Source: Agrobacterium salinitolerans (lineage in GTDB: Bacteria; Pseudomonadota; Alphaproteobacteria; Rhizobiales; Rhizobiaceae). From it: DNA of 64,000 nucleotides. Under the pieces are notes generated by a model. The model saw only the letters and a list, made by a program, of their open reading frames with translations, ran no database searches and was not told where the DNA came from. The stretch spans positions 186,001 to 250,000 of the forward strand of contig NZ_MRDH01000005.1 in assembly GCF_002008225.1 (NCBI RefSeq), written 5' to 3'. Every line of letters starts with the position of its first letter. Within the stretch, counting starts at the first letter, position 1. A program made the position numbers and the translations under genes. Shown here one piece after another: positions 24,806 to 32,903 of this stretch.

Positions 24806-25939
24806 CTAAAGCCCTGATGCCTTGGTCAGATTCACGCGGAAGCGATCCCGCCGCCGCTGATATCTGCGGGTCATCTCTGCCGACGCATGACCGAGCTGTT
24901 TCTGGACGTAACGCTCGTCGACTTCAGCGGAAGAGGCCAAGCCCGCGCGAAGGGAATGGCCTGAAAACTTGAAGGCGCGTTCAAGTTCGCTGAGATCCCC
25001 TCGAACGCCCGCGGCCATCGCGGACCTTTTCACAAGCCGAGCGACTTCCTTGTCGTTCAGCCGCTCTGACCCGACTGCCTTCCCTTGCCCTGTCACACGG
25101 CGAAACAGAGGGCCATGAGCCAGCTTGGCGAACTTGATCCAGGTCTCGATTGCGGCGACCGGGCAGGTCGTATCGGTCGAGCCGCGACCGACCTCGACTT
25201 CTCGCCATCCGGTTTTGCCGCGCAGCGTAATAAGCATGCCCTTGTCGAGGATCTCGATCCAACCGCGACCGTCCTCAGTCTGGTCGGCCTTCAGGTCGAG
25301 GCCGACGATCTCGGAGCGCCGAAGGCCGCCAGCAAAGCCGATGAGCAACATTGCCCGATCCCGCAGGCCGCGCAGGGAGCCGCGATCGAGCGTCTCGACC
25401 ATGGCTATGATATCCTCAGCCATGACCGCTTCCTTTTGGACCGGTGGCTTGGCGTGGCTGTTGCGTATGCCGGCCATTACGGTTGCGATATGCCTGTCTT
25501 TGCGATCGAGCGAGAGACCGCGCTGGGCATAGTTCCAACTGAGGGAGGAGAGGCGTCGCTCAATGGTCGAGACAGAGTTGGCCTTGGTGCTTCGGTCAAC
25601 CGTGCCGGAAGCACAGGCTGTGATGTATAGCCCGACGGTTTGTGGATGCGGAGGGAGCGGAGCAAGATTGGACCGCCGGCACCAAGCAGCAAAATGCTTC
25701 CAGTCGGAGGCATAAGCCTTGCGCGTATTTGCGGAACTGGCCGCTTCAACATAACCCCGGGCGCGATCAGCAAGGCTTGCAAGATGGGCGGGCGTCTGAT
25801 CCTGAGCAGCGAGGGAGGGGAGGGGACTTTCACCTGACACCTCTGGCGGGGAAACATCGCCGCCGGAGGCTGTGCTGAGAGACGGCGCTGAGGTCTCCTC
25901 GACGTCAATTTCGGTGTTTTGCTCGATGATTTGGGCCAT
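24806..25939 (-). CDS. Second tyrosine recombinase
   Basis: The 377-residue protein has a Pro/Ser-rich N terminus (1-60), a core-binding domain (DRARGYVEAASSANTRKAYASDWKHFAAWC) and a catalytic domain with GFAGGLRRSEIVGLDL (catalytic Arg), FSGHSLRAGLASSA (HxxR), LGHASAEMTRRYQRRRD (His and Tyr). This set is complete. It differs from the recombinase at 20542 along its whole length, so they are not recent copies. A perfect 12-bp inverted repeat lies 20 bases upstream of its start (25959-25987). The next genes, DUF1403 and ScpB, are divergent. Confidence 0.92.
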   Translation of the reverse strand: MAQIIEQNTEIDVEETSAPSLSTASGGDVSPPEVSGESPLPSLAAQDQTPAHLASLADRARGYVEAASSANTRKAYASDWKHFAAWCRRSNLAPLPPHPQTVGLYITACASGTVDRSTKANSVSTIERRLSSLSWNYAQRGLSLDRKDRHIATVMAGIRNSHAKPPVQKEAVMAEDIIAMVETLDRGSLRGLRDRAMLLIGFAGGLRRSEIVGLDLKADQTEDGRGWIEILDKGMLITLRGKTGWREVEVGRGSTDTTCPVAAIETWIKFAKLAHGPLFRRVTGQGKAVGSERLNDKEVARLVKRSAMAAGVRGDLSELERAFKFSGHSLRAGLASSAEVDERYVQKQLGHASAEMTRRYQRRRDRFRVNLTKASGL

Positions 25940-25958
25940 TCTTTATATAAAGAGCAAG

Positions 25959-25987
25959 ACGTCCGATAATGCAAGATTATCGGACGT
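25959..25987. repeat. Perfect 12-bp inverted repeat with 5-bp centre beside the second recombinase
   Basis: ACGTCCGATAAT at 25959-25970 and its exact complement at 25976-25987 flank GCAAG. It has the same arm-centre-arm geometry as the repeat at 21770 and shares a CGATAA core, but the outer bases differ. It overlaps the promoter region of the recombinase gene, so it could be both recombination site and operator. Confidence 0.62.
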
Positions 25988-26064
25988 TATTTGGCGACGA
26001 CAAGCTGTGCGGTTTAAGTCAATATTGGTGGCACAAACCGCGCACTTGTACTATGCTGCGGAGC

Positions 26065-27018
26065 ATGGACTCGATCACCACAGCGCAACTTCCATCAACG
26101 ACATGGTCGGCTCACCTGCCGGGCTGGACTTTGGCACATGGCCGTGACATCGACGCAATTGATGCCGCATTCGCCGCCGGTATCGCGCTGAAATCCCTCG
26201 ACGATTTGATACGCGCCGATCCTCCCTGGCTCGGCAGCTGGCGCGATCGCCTGGCCCTTAAATCAGCCGCTGTCGCGGCCCGCATGCTCGGTCGGAATGA
26301 AGACGAGGATGCGCTGCGCGATGCCGTTTTGCTGACACCTGCGAATGGGGATCCGGGACCGGCCGGAAAGCTCTTTCTAGCCACACGAATGCTGGCACGT
26401 CGAACAGCCATGCCGGGTACTGCGTTCGTCGGGGAATTAGCCGAGCTTCTGTCTATCCGATGGGACACGGATCTGTCCTCGATCGCGGATCTCGCCGATG
26501 CAGCAATCCAGTCAGCACGCGCAGCCCCCCTTTCTATTGCCGATCTGGTATCCGCGATCATGGCGCTTCGTCCGGACGCGGAGGTCCTGGCTCTGGCTTT
26601 GGCAGACACCGTTCTGGCCCGGAAGCTGAAATGGGCGAGACCCGTGCCCCTGTTGCTACCTGTACGGTTCGGGTCTGCATTCCGCACCATCGGCGGAAGA
26701 GGCCGAGTGCGGCCGGGTGAGCCAGCTTATCCGAAGGCAATCTGCTTGGCGGTGGTCAGCAGCGTCGAGGCGGCGCTCCAATCTGCCGCCGACATTGATC
26801 GCCGTGCCGCTCGGTTGATGGCAGCAGTGCCGAAGGTGAGGACCAAGGGGGGCAAGGCGGTTATCCAAAAGCTACTCAATGAAGACGCGATTCCGGCCTC
26901 GGCGCCGGGCTGCAATCTGTCACGCTGGGCAGCCACTCGACTGTTTGAGCGACTGGAGAGTTTCGAGGCTGTACGAGAAGTTTCCGGCCGCTCATCATTC
27001 CGCATGTACGGGTTATGA
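26065..27018 (+). CDS. DUF1403 family protein
   Basis: This protein, 317 residues from the ATG at 26065, is of the DUF1403 type found on rhizobial plasmids. It opens PSTTWSAHLPGWTLAHGRDIDAIDAAFAAGIALKSLDDLIR, and has LGRNEDEDALRDAVLLT and VGRPVPLLLP-type segments in the C-terminal half. Earlier in-frame starts (25969, 26053) exist, but 25969 lies inside the inverted repeat and is unlikely. The function is unknown. Its stop overlaps the ScpB-like start (ATGA), so the two are coupled, which points to a role with condensin-like or chromosome-dynamics factors. Confidence 0.8.
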   Translation: MDSITTAQLPSTTWSAHLPGWTLAHGRDIDAIDAAFAAGIALKSLDDLIRADPPWLGSWRDRLALKSAAVAARMLGRNEDEDALRDAVLLTPANGDPGPAGKLFLATRMLARRTAMPGTAFVGELAELLSIRWDTDLSSIADLADAAIQSARAAPLSIADLVSAIMALRPDAEVLALALADTVLARKLKWARPVPLLLPVRFGSAFRTIGGRGRVRPGEPAYPKAICLAVVSSVEAALQSAADIDRRAARLMAAVPKVRTKGGKAVIQKLLNEDAIPASAPGCNLSRWAATRLFERLESFEAVREVSGRSSFRMYGL

Positions 27019-27731
27019 CGATGGCAAGATCCTCGGAAACTCAAACCAAAAGACGGCTATCGCGTGATCGAAGGCAGGACGTTCTTTTTGATCGCGAGCT
27101 TGAGGATTTGCCGTCGGAGTTGCGGTGGCGAGAATGGATGCTGCGGGTCGAGGCGGTAATCTTTGCTTCGGCTGAACCAGTCAGCCGGGAGATGCTGGCA
27201 GCCGTGGTTGGCAGGGACTGCAGCGTTGATTTGCTGATCGACGACCTTTCCAATGAGCTTAGAGACCGACCATACGAATTGGTTTCGGTCGCGGGTGGAT
27301 GGCAGCATCGCACCCGACCACGGTTTGCTGAGACAATTCGCATTTCGACCGCACCGGCGAGAGCGATTGCAGCACCGCTCTCCGAGACCGAGACAATGGT
27401 GTTGACTGCGGTGGGATATTTTCAGCCGATCACCCGGGCTGAATTGTCGGAGATTTTTGGCAAGGAGGTCAGTCGTGACACGATCGCCGGCCTGCGAGAT
27501 GCGGGCTTTATCGTTTCAGGCCCTAGAAGTCCGACACCCGGTGCGCCCTATACCTATGTGACAACGAGCCGATTTTTGTCGGTGTTTGGATTTCAGACTC
27601 TGCGTGACCTTCCCAACATCGAGGCACTTGAGGATGCTGGACTTCTGAGCAGCCGGATTGCGTCGAATGCTGCCAACAGAGATCTCGCCGACCTCACTTC
27701 CGGCGGACAGGACGACGCAGACACCGATTGA
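27015..27731 (+). CDS. ScpB-like protein (SMC-ScpAB complex subunit homologue)
   Basis: The 238-residue product contains two winged-helix units typical of ScpB. The first is WMLRVEAVIFASAEPVSREMLAAVVG with YELVSVAGGWQHRTRPRFAETI; the second is LSETETMVLTAVGYFQPITRAELSEIFGKEVSRDTIAGLRDAGFI and YVTTSRFLSVFGFQTLRDLP. Canonical ScpB bridges ScpA and SMC. No ScpA or SMC gene is in the window, so this copy either works with chromosomal partners or acts alone. It overlaps the DUF1403 gene by four bases. Plasmid ScpB-DUF1403 pairs beside recombinases recur in rhizobia. Confidence 0.87.
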   Translation: MTMARSSETQTKRRLSRDRRQDVLFDRELEDLPSELRWREWMLRVEAVIFASAEPVSREMLAAVVGRDCSVDLLIDDLSNELRDRPYELVSVAGGWQHRTRPRFAETIRISTAPARAIAAPLSETETMVLTAVGYFQPITRAELSEIFGKEVSRDTIAGLRDAGFIVSGPRSPTPGAPYTYVTTSRFLSVFGFQTLRDLPNIEALEDAGLLSSRIASNAANRDLADLTSGGQDDADTD

Positions 27732-27745
27732 CGCCATTCCTCCGT

Positions 27746-29317
27746 TTATCGACGTTTATGATGGCCTAGAACGCGCTCGCCAGACTCTGCATGATCTGGT
27801 TCGGCAACCCTCAACGTATTTTCGATCGGGCACGGCCTGCCGAGGAGATAGCCTTGGCCTATGTCGCATCCGAGATCTTGTAGGCGACGGAGTTGGGTTT
27901 CGTCTTCGATGCCCTCGGCGGTGATCTTCACCCCAAGCCCGATCCCGAGTGCGATGATCGCGCGGACGACCTTCTCCTGCCGGTCGCTGTCTTCGAATGT
28001 CGCCACGAAGCTTCTGTCGATCTTGATCTTATTGAACTTGTAGCTTGATAGCTGCGAGAGGCTGGAATAGCCGGTTCCGAAATCATCCAGTGCGATATTG
28101 ATGCCGGATTTTACAAGATCGTCGAGAACACCGCGGGCCGTTTCGGCGTCGTTAATGAGCGCGCTTTCGGTGACTTCGATTTCCAGTCGATGGACAGGTA
28201 ATCCGACCTCGCCGAGAATCTTAAGGAGGCGAAGTCCAAGCAGGCGATCACTCAGTTGGACCGGAGAAATATTGAACGACAGAACAGTGTGAGCGGCCCA
28301 CGACAGAGCATCCTGGCAGGCGATACGGAACAATTGCTCAGTGAGTTCGACAATCAATCCGGCGTCCTCGGCCAGCGGAATGAATTCGCACGGCGGCACG
28401 AATTTTCCCGGTGAAGTCTCCCAACGCGCAAGAGCTTCGTATCCGACGATTTGTTGAGTCTTCAGGTCCACGAGAGGCTGATAATAGGGGCGGATTTTCT
28501 TCAGTTTCAAAGCCTGTTTTAAATCCGCTTCCATCTGGATCCGCTGGATCAACTCCTCCTGCATTGCCGGCAAGAACGCCTTTACGACGTTGCGGCCCGT
28601 CTTCTTTGCCGCGTACATTGCGCAATCGGAATATTGAATCGCTTCTGTCAGTGTCCTGCTATCTTCAGGGATGCGGGCAAAACCGACGCTCGATCCTATA
28701 TCGACGGTGGCGCCATTTATTGTGATTGGTTTGCTGATTGCAGCGACCATGCGTTTTCCGACGGCCGTCAGATCCTGGTTGCCCTTTCGCTCAATAACCA
28801 CGACAAATTCGTCACCTCCCAATCGATAGACATTGTCGTCGGGGAAAATGGAGGTCAGTCGTTCGGCCACGACTTTCAGGACGCGATCTCCCTGATCGTG
28901 CCCGAGAAGATCATTGACCTTCTTGAAGCCGTCAAGATCAATGCTAAAGATCGCAGTCCCGTCTTTGCACGGTATGATCTGCGGATTCAGGAGGGTGGAG
29001 GCCAAGTATCGCCTGTTGGGTAACTCTGTCAGGGGATCATGGCAGGCAATCCAGTCGACATTTTTCTCAGCCGTCAGGCGTCGCTGGATCTCTCGGGACA
29101 TGTCCTTGATGCGAAGCACCGAATAGATCAGACCGAGAGCCCCAGCTATGTTCAACGCGGTGAATATCTCGTCGAGATCATAGTGCTCATGTGTGCGAAA
29201 ATATGTATCAAGCGCTTCATGCGCGTTAAAAAAAAGCGCCACTGCGTAGATTATCGCAAACGCGAAGAGCCAGACCATTGCCTCCCATTTGGCACGGTTT
29301 GAATGCATTGACGGCAT
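27746..29317 (-). CDS. Membrane GGDEF-EAL protein (cyclic-di-GMP turnover)
   Basis: The 523-residue protein has two N-terminal membrane helices (about 15-35 and 55-75), then a GGDEF domain with the intact motif (RLGGDEFVVVIE) and a DLDGFKKVNDLLGHDQGD signature. An EAL domain follows (GYEALARWETSP, FNISPVQL, EVTESALINDAE, LDDFGTGYSSLSQL, KIDRSFV). Both domains look catalytically competent, so it could make or degrade c-di-GMP. The start at 29317 is chosen because AGGGGGA lies 6 bases upstream; 29371 is an alternative. No periplasmic sensor domain is evident. Confidence 0.92.
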   Translation of the reverse strand: MPSMHSNRAKWEAMVWLFAFAIIYAVALFFNAHEALDTYFRTHEHYDLDEIFTALNIAGALGLIYSVLRIKDMSREIQRRLTAEKNVDWIACHDPLTELPNRRYLASTLLNPQIIPCKDGTAIFSIDLDGFKKVNDLLGHDQGDRVLKVVAERLTSIFPDDNVYRLGGDEFVVVIERKGNQDLTAVGKRMVAAISKPITINGATVDIGSSVGFARIPEDSRTLTEAIQYSDCAMYAAKKTGRNVVKAFLPAMQEELIQRIQMEADLKQALKLKKIRPYYQPLVDLKTQQIVGYEALARWETSPGKFVPPCEFIPLAEDAGLIVELTEQLFRIACQDALSWAAHTVLSFNISPVQLSDRLLGLRLLKILGEVGLPVHRLEIEVTESALINDAETARGVLDDLVKSGINIALDDFGTGYSSLSQLSSYKFNKIKIDRSFVATFEDSDRQEKVVRAIIALGIGLGVKITAEGIEDETQLRRLQDLGCDIGQGYLLGRPCPIENTLRVAEPDHAESGERVLGHHKRR

Positions 29318-29454
29318 GAGGATCCCCCTGGAGTCCATAAATGGCGTCATGCCGGTACTATGGGAATGCATCTTCCCCGTTGAATTACTACATTAGTGGA
29401 TATGCGTTGAAGCGGCGTTAAGACATCTCGCCTCCAACGTGCGCTGAAACCGCG

Positions 29455-29928
29455 CTAAGCTGCCAGCGCGTCCGCAGGCGCGAACATAGCATTCAGATTG
29501 AGAAAACAGATCATGCCCGATACGTGGGTAATGATACCTTCGCAACAGGACCGGTCGAAGGAGCCGGCAATATCCGGCGTCGGCTGTAACTGATCGGCGG
29601 TGACAGACAGCATATCTGTCACCTGATCGACCACCAGTCCCATCGGCTTACCGCTCACCTCGACCACGACGATGGCGCTTCTCTCCGTTGTCTCACCCGA
29701 ACGCATGCCAAGCTTACGCGACAGATCGATCGTCGGAATGACGGTCCCGCGCAGATTGATGATCCCAACTATCTCCGGCGAGGAATGTGGCAGAGGTGTC
29801 GAGGCCGCCCATCCGCGAATTTCGCGAACGGAGGTGGTTTCGATGCAGAATGTCTGCTCCCCGAGCTGGAAAGCGATAATGTCGAGCGTCGTTTGACCGT
29901 TGATATTGCGCGAAAGGTTGGACATCAA
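29455..29928 (-). CDS. cheW: CheW chemotaxis coupling protein
   Basis: The 157-residue protein is a CheW: DIIAFQLGEQTFCIETTSVREIRGW, PHSSPEIVGIINLRGTVIPTIDLSRKLG, GLVVDQVTDMLSV and GIITHVSGMICFLNL. CheW links chemoreceptors to CheA. Its ATG overlaps the stop of the receptor gene (ATGA), so receptor and coupler are made together. No cheA is in the window. Confidence 0.94.
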   Translation of the reverse strand: MMSNLSRNINGQTTLDIIAFQLGEQTFCIETTSVREIRGWAASTPLPHSSPEIVGIINLRGTVIPTIDLSRKLGMRSGETTERSAIVVVEVSGKPMGLVVDQVTDMLSVTADQLQPTPDIAGSFDRSCCEGIITHVSGMICFLNLNAMFAPADALAA

Positions 29929-31712
29929 AACTCCTCCCAGCTGTCGTTCTTGATGGCAGCGTTCCCGTGAAACGCATTTGATACTTTCGCCAACATCTGT
30001 CGGGCTGGCGAAGCAACAGGGCGAGAGGCAGTCAATACCGGTGTTGGCATTGAGCGTCGTGAATTCGTGCCTGCGCCGATATTGAATTGCGACAGCAACT
30101 GGAAGAGCGCGTCTGCTTCCTTTGCAAGGCTGTGGGCGGCGGCGGATGTTTCTTCGACCATGGCAGCATTTTGCTGGGTGCCCTGATCAATCGTGTTGAC
30201 GGCGGTGTTAATCTCCTTCAGCCCCGTAGCCTGCTCCCTTGACGCTTCGACAATTGCGACGACATTCGTATCGACTTGAGCGACCTGCCCGACGATCTCC
30301 TCCAATACCTTTCCGGTCTCGCCGACAAGCGCGACACCGCTCCTGACATGCCCATTGGAGGTGCCGATAAGCCCCTTGATCTCTTTGGCGGCCTTGGCTG
30401 AGCGCTGCGCAAGCTCGCGAACTTCCTGGGCGACGACGGCAAAACCCTTGCCCGCGTCGCCTGCGCGTGCGGCTTCAACGCCGGCATTCAGGGCTAGAAG
30501 ATTGGTCTGGAAGGCGATTTCGTCGATTACACCGATGATATTGGCGATCTCGGACGCAGACGACTCTATCTTGCCCATCGCATCGACAGCCTGGCGAACA
30601 ACAAGGCCAGAGCGCTCGGCATTCTCCTTCGTCTTGCGGACAAGCCCTCCCGCTTCCTGCGCACGATGGCTTGAATCGGAAACAGTCGTCGTTATTTCCT
30701 CGAGTGCCGCCGCGGTTTCCTCGACGGATGCAGCTTGCTGTTCCGTCCGGCGCGACAAGTCATCAGAGGCAGATCGGATTTCCTGGGACGCGGCCGCTAT
30801 GGCGCCTGCGTTTTGCGATACCGCTTCCATGGCTGAGCGCAGTTTTGCGGCCGCAATGTTGAAATCCGTGCGGAGTTTCTCAAGCGTCGGCAAAAACGGC
30901 GTCGATAATTGTGGCGTCAGGTCGCCTTCCGCGACGCTCTGCAGCGCCGCTGCAAGCTGGTCTACATTTTCCACGCGAGCCGTGACATCGGTCGCGAATT
31001 TAACCACCTTGAAGACCTTCCCATTCATGTCGAAGATCGGATTATAGGAAGCCTGGATATGCACCTTTTTGCCACCCTTGCCGATCCGCAAGAACTCGTC
31101 AGCGACAAACTCTCCCCGCGCTAAACGGGCCCAGAAGTGACGGTATTCATCGCTAGCGGCATACGCCTTGTCGCAGAACATTGAATGATGCTTGCTCCGG
31201 ATCTCGGCCAACTCGTAGCCGAGGACAGTCAGAAAATTCTGATTGGCTGTGAGAATTTCGCCTGTGGGCGTGAATTCGATGACGGCCTGAGACCGCGACA
31301 GGGCATCGAGCTTGCCTGCATCCTCGGCAGACTTCAGTTTCTGCTCGGTGATGTCTGTCGCGAACTTTACGACCTTATAGGGTTTCCCGCCCCGTGACAC
31401 AGGATTATAGGACGCTTCGATCCAGACTTCCCTGCCGCCCTTTCCGATCCGTTTGTACTGGCGGCGATCGAATCTGCCGGCGGCAAGTTCGTTCCAGAAT
31501 TGCTGGTACTCGGCGCTGGCGGCCTCGGTCGGGTCAACGAACATACGGTGATGCTGACCGGTGATTTCGTGCAGCTCGTAACCGAGCGCGGCGCAGAAGT
31601 TTTCGTTTGCCGTCAGGATTTTTCCGGTGAGGTCGAACTCGATCACTGCTTGAGACTTGCTCATTGCAGCCAACACGGCCTTGGCATCGGAAGAGAAACT
31701 CAAAGACATCAT
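29925..31712 (-). CDS. Soluble chemoreceptor with two PAS domains
   Basis: Starting at ATG 31712 the protein has 595 residues and no membrane helix. Two PAS domains follow each other (about 10-125 and 135-250); each begins KSQAVIEF or RSQAVIEF with GxILTANxNF, and each ends KVVKFATDI/DV. A HAMP-like linker and an MCP signalling domain follow, with the conserved hairpin VIDEIAFQTNLLALNAGVEAARAGDAGKGFAVVAQEVRELAQRSA shown here in part. The near-identical PAS units suggest tandem duplication. Soluble PAS receptors of this kind typically sense redox or energy state through FAD or haem, and act with the adjacent CheW. Confidence 0.92.
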   Translation of the reverse strand: MMSLSFSSDAKAVLAAMSKSQAVIEFDLTGKILTANENFCAALGYELHEITGQHHRMFVDPTEAASAEYQQFWNELAAGRFDRRQYKRIGKGGREVWIEASYNPVSRGGKPYKVVKFATDITEQKLKSAEDAGKLDALSRSQAVIEFTPTGEILTANQNFLTVLGYELAEIRSKHHSMFCDKAYAASDEYRHFWARLARGEFVADEFLRIGKGGKKVHIQASYNPIFDMNGKVFKVVKFATDVTARVENVDQLAAALQSVAEGDLTPQLSTPFLPTLEKLRTDFNIAAAKLRSAMEAVSQNAGAIAAASQEIRSASDDLSRRTEQQAASVEETAAALEEITTTVSDSSHRAQEAGGLVRKTKENAERSGLVVRQAVDAMGKIESSASEIANIIGVIDEIAFQTNLLALNAGVEAARAGDAGKGFAVVAQEVRELAQRSAKAAKEIKGLIGTSNGHVRSGVALVGETGKVLEEIVGQVAQVDTNVVAIVEASREQATGLKEINTAVNTIDQGTQQNAAMVEETSAAAHSLAKEADALFQLLSQFNIGAGTNSRRSMPTPVLTASRPVASPARQMLAKVSNAFHGNAAIKNDSWEEF

Positions 31713-32032
31713 TCTCAAGACACTCCTTGTCTGCCGCAAGCGTGTATGCCTCATCCATTTTGATTTCGGGCAATTGGGCCAGGGCAAGTCGAACACGGTA
31801 CTATCAGGGCAAGGTGAACTTTATAGGGATGCGTTCGTCCTGACGCCCCCAGTTTTAGGGGCGAATTCTTACCAAATCCTGAACCTCAGCATCCGCAATT
31901 GAGCTTTCGCCCATTAATTATGCGGTTTGCTCAATATTTGGCTCGTAGCTTATGAGGAAAGCGCTGTCGTGAAGGCACACAACCATGCTCACGCGGTTGC
32001 GAATTTGCTTTGCGGTTGAAGGCGCAGCAATA
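31713..32032. other. Intergenic region between the chemoreceptor and LuxR-type genes
   Basis: This 320-base stretch holds the receptor's promoter region. I see a CCCCCAGTTTTAGGGG-like hairpin at about 31847-31862 but no gene or clear operator. Confidence 0.35.
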
Positions 32033-32764
32033 CTAATGAATCAAGCCGCGGCGGATCGCCTCTGCGATGGCGTGAACACGGTTGTCTGCACCAAGTTTTC
32101 GGATAGCCGTCTTGATATAGCTATTGACTGTATCGGGCGTATAGCCGCTTGCTTTCGCGATATCATCGGTGGTTTTGCCGAGACTCGCATATCGCAGACA
32201 GGCAATTTCACCATCGATCAGCTTCAGTGTTTGCGCAGAAAACCTTTCCATAATCGGACGCGTAATGACACGGTGCGTCACCTCAGCCTGTTCCTTAAGG
32301 AAGCTGATTTCATCCTGATCGAATGGCGTCGTTCTCGAAAAAGTTGTAGCTCCGAATAGAACATCGCCCCGTCGTATCGGAAACAGTGTCCGGTTCAAAA
32401 CCGCAAAGGTGCGGGTGAGGTATATCAGTCGCGGCGGCGGAGCCGACTGCTCATAGACCTTTTCTTCAATGATGACGTCTGTCGCCGCCAGGGACGCGCG
32501 AACGAAAGGATCGGTTTTGAGAAGGTTGTCGCCGTAATATGCATCCAGGAAGGCTGGCGGCAGGTCGGTGTCGATCGAGTGTCCGCTACCGAAACGGTAT
32601 CCGTTCAAATCCAGTCCCGACACAGCAAAAAAGTCGAATGGCACCGCCTTGCGGAGCCTTTGAATAAATGGATGCTGGCTAACATAGCGCCGAGTTGGCA
32701 CCGATCTCAGATCGACGGCGTCGTTCACAAACTCTTCATGGGCACGCGCGCGCGAAACTGGCAA
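32033..32764 (-). CDS. LuxR-type quorum-sensing-like regulator (solo)
   Basis: The regulator has an N-terminal autoinducer-binding-like domain (FDFFAVSGLDLNGYRFG, FLDAYYGDNLLKTDPFVRA) and a C-terminal LuxR helix-turn-helix (LGKTTDDIAKASGYTPDTVNSYIKTAIRKLGADNRVHAIAEAI). I set the start at TTG 32764 because AGGAG lies 6 bases upstream, giving 243 residues, the usual LuxR size; the frame also contains an ATG at 32854 without such support. No luxI is seen, so it is a solo. A 17-bp palindrome lies just upstream (32787-32803) and would fall inside the gene if the longer start were used. Confidence 0.85.
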   Translation of the reverse strand: MPVSRARAHEEFVNDAVDLRSVPTRRYVSQHPFIQRLRKAVPFDFFAVSGLDLNGYRFGSGHSIDTDLPPAFLDAYYGDNLLKTDPFVRASLAATDVIIEEKVYEQSAPPPRLIYLTRTFAVLNRTLFPIRRGDVLFGATTFSRTTPFDQDEISFLKEQAEVTHRVITRPIMERFSAQTLKLIDGEIACLRYASLGKTTDDIAKASGYTPDTVNSYIKTAIRKLGADNRVHAIAEAIRRGLIH

Positions 32765-32786
32765 ATGAGATCTCCTAGACGTAGAG

Positions 32787-32803
32787 ACTCCAGTTTCTGG
32801 AGT
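32787..32803. promoter_or_regulatory. 17-bp palindrome upstream of the LuxR-type gene
   Basis: ACTCCAGTTTCTGGAGT has perfect 7-bp arms around TTT. It is 23 bases before the chosen start of the regulator. Its size suits a lux-box-like operator, perhaps for autoregulation; the sequence does not match the classical lux or tra box. Confidence 0.45.
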
Positions 32804-32903
32804 GGAGGCGTTAATTTTCAGTAAACGCACGACGGCCGGAGCATATGCTGGCATCTGTTCTGCTATACCAGGGCCTAGAGTACACGGACGGATATTGAAG
32901 TTT

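Noticed and set aside
20000..28000. CRISPR array in the recombinase region
   Set aside because: No regularly spaced direct repeats were seen here or elsewhere; the inverted repeats are single copies.
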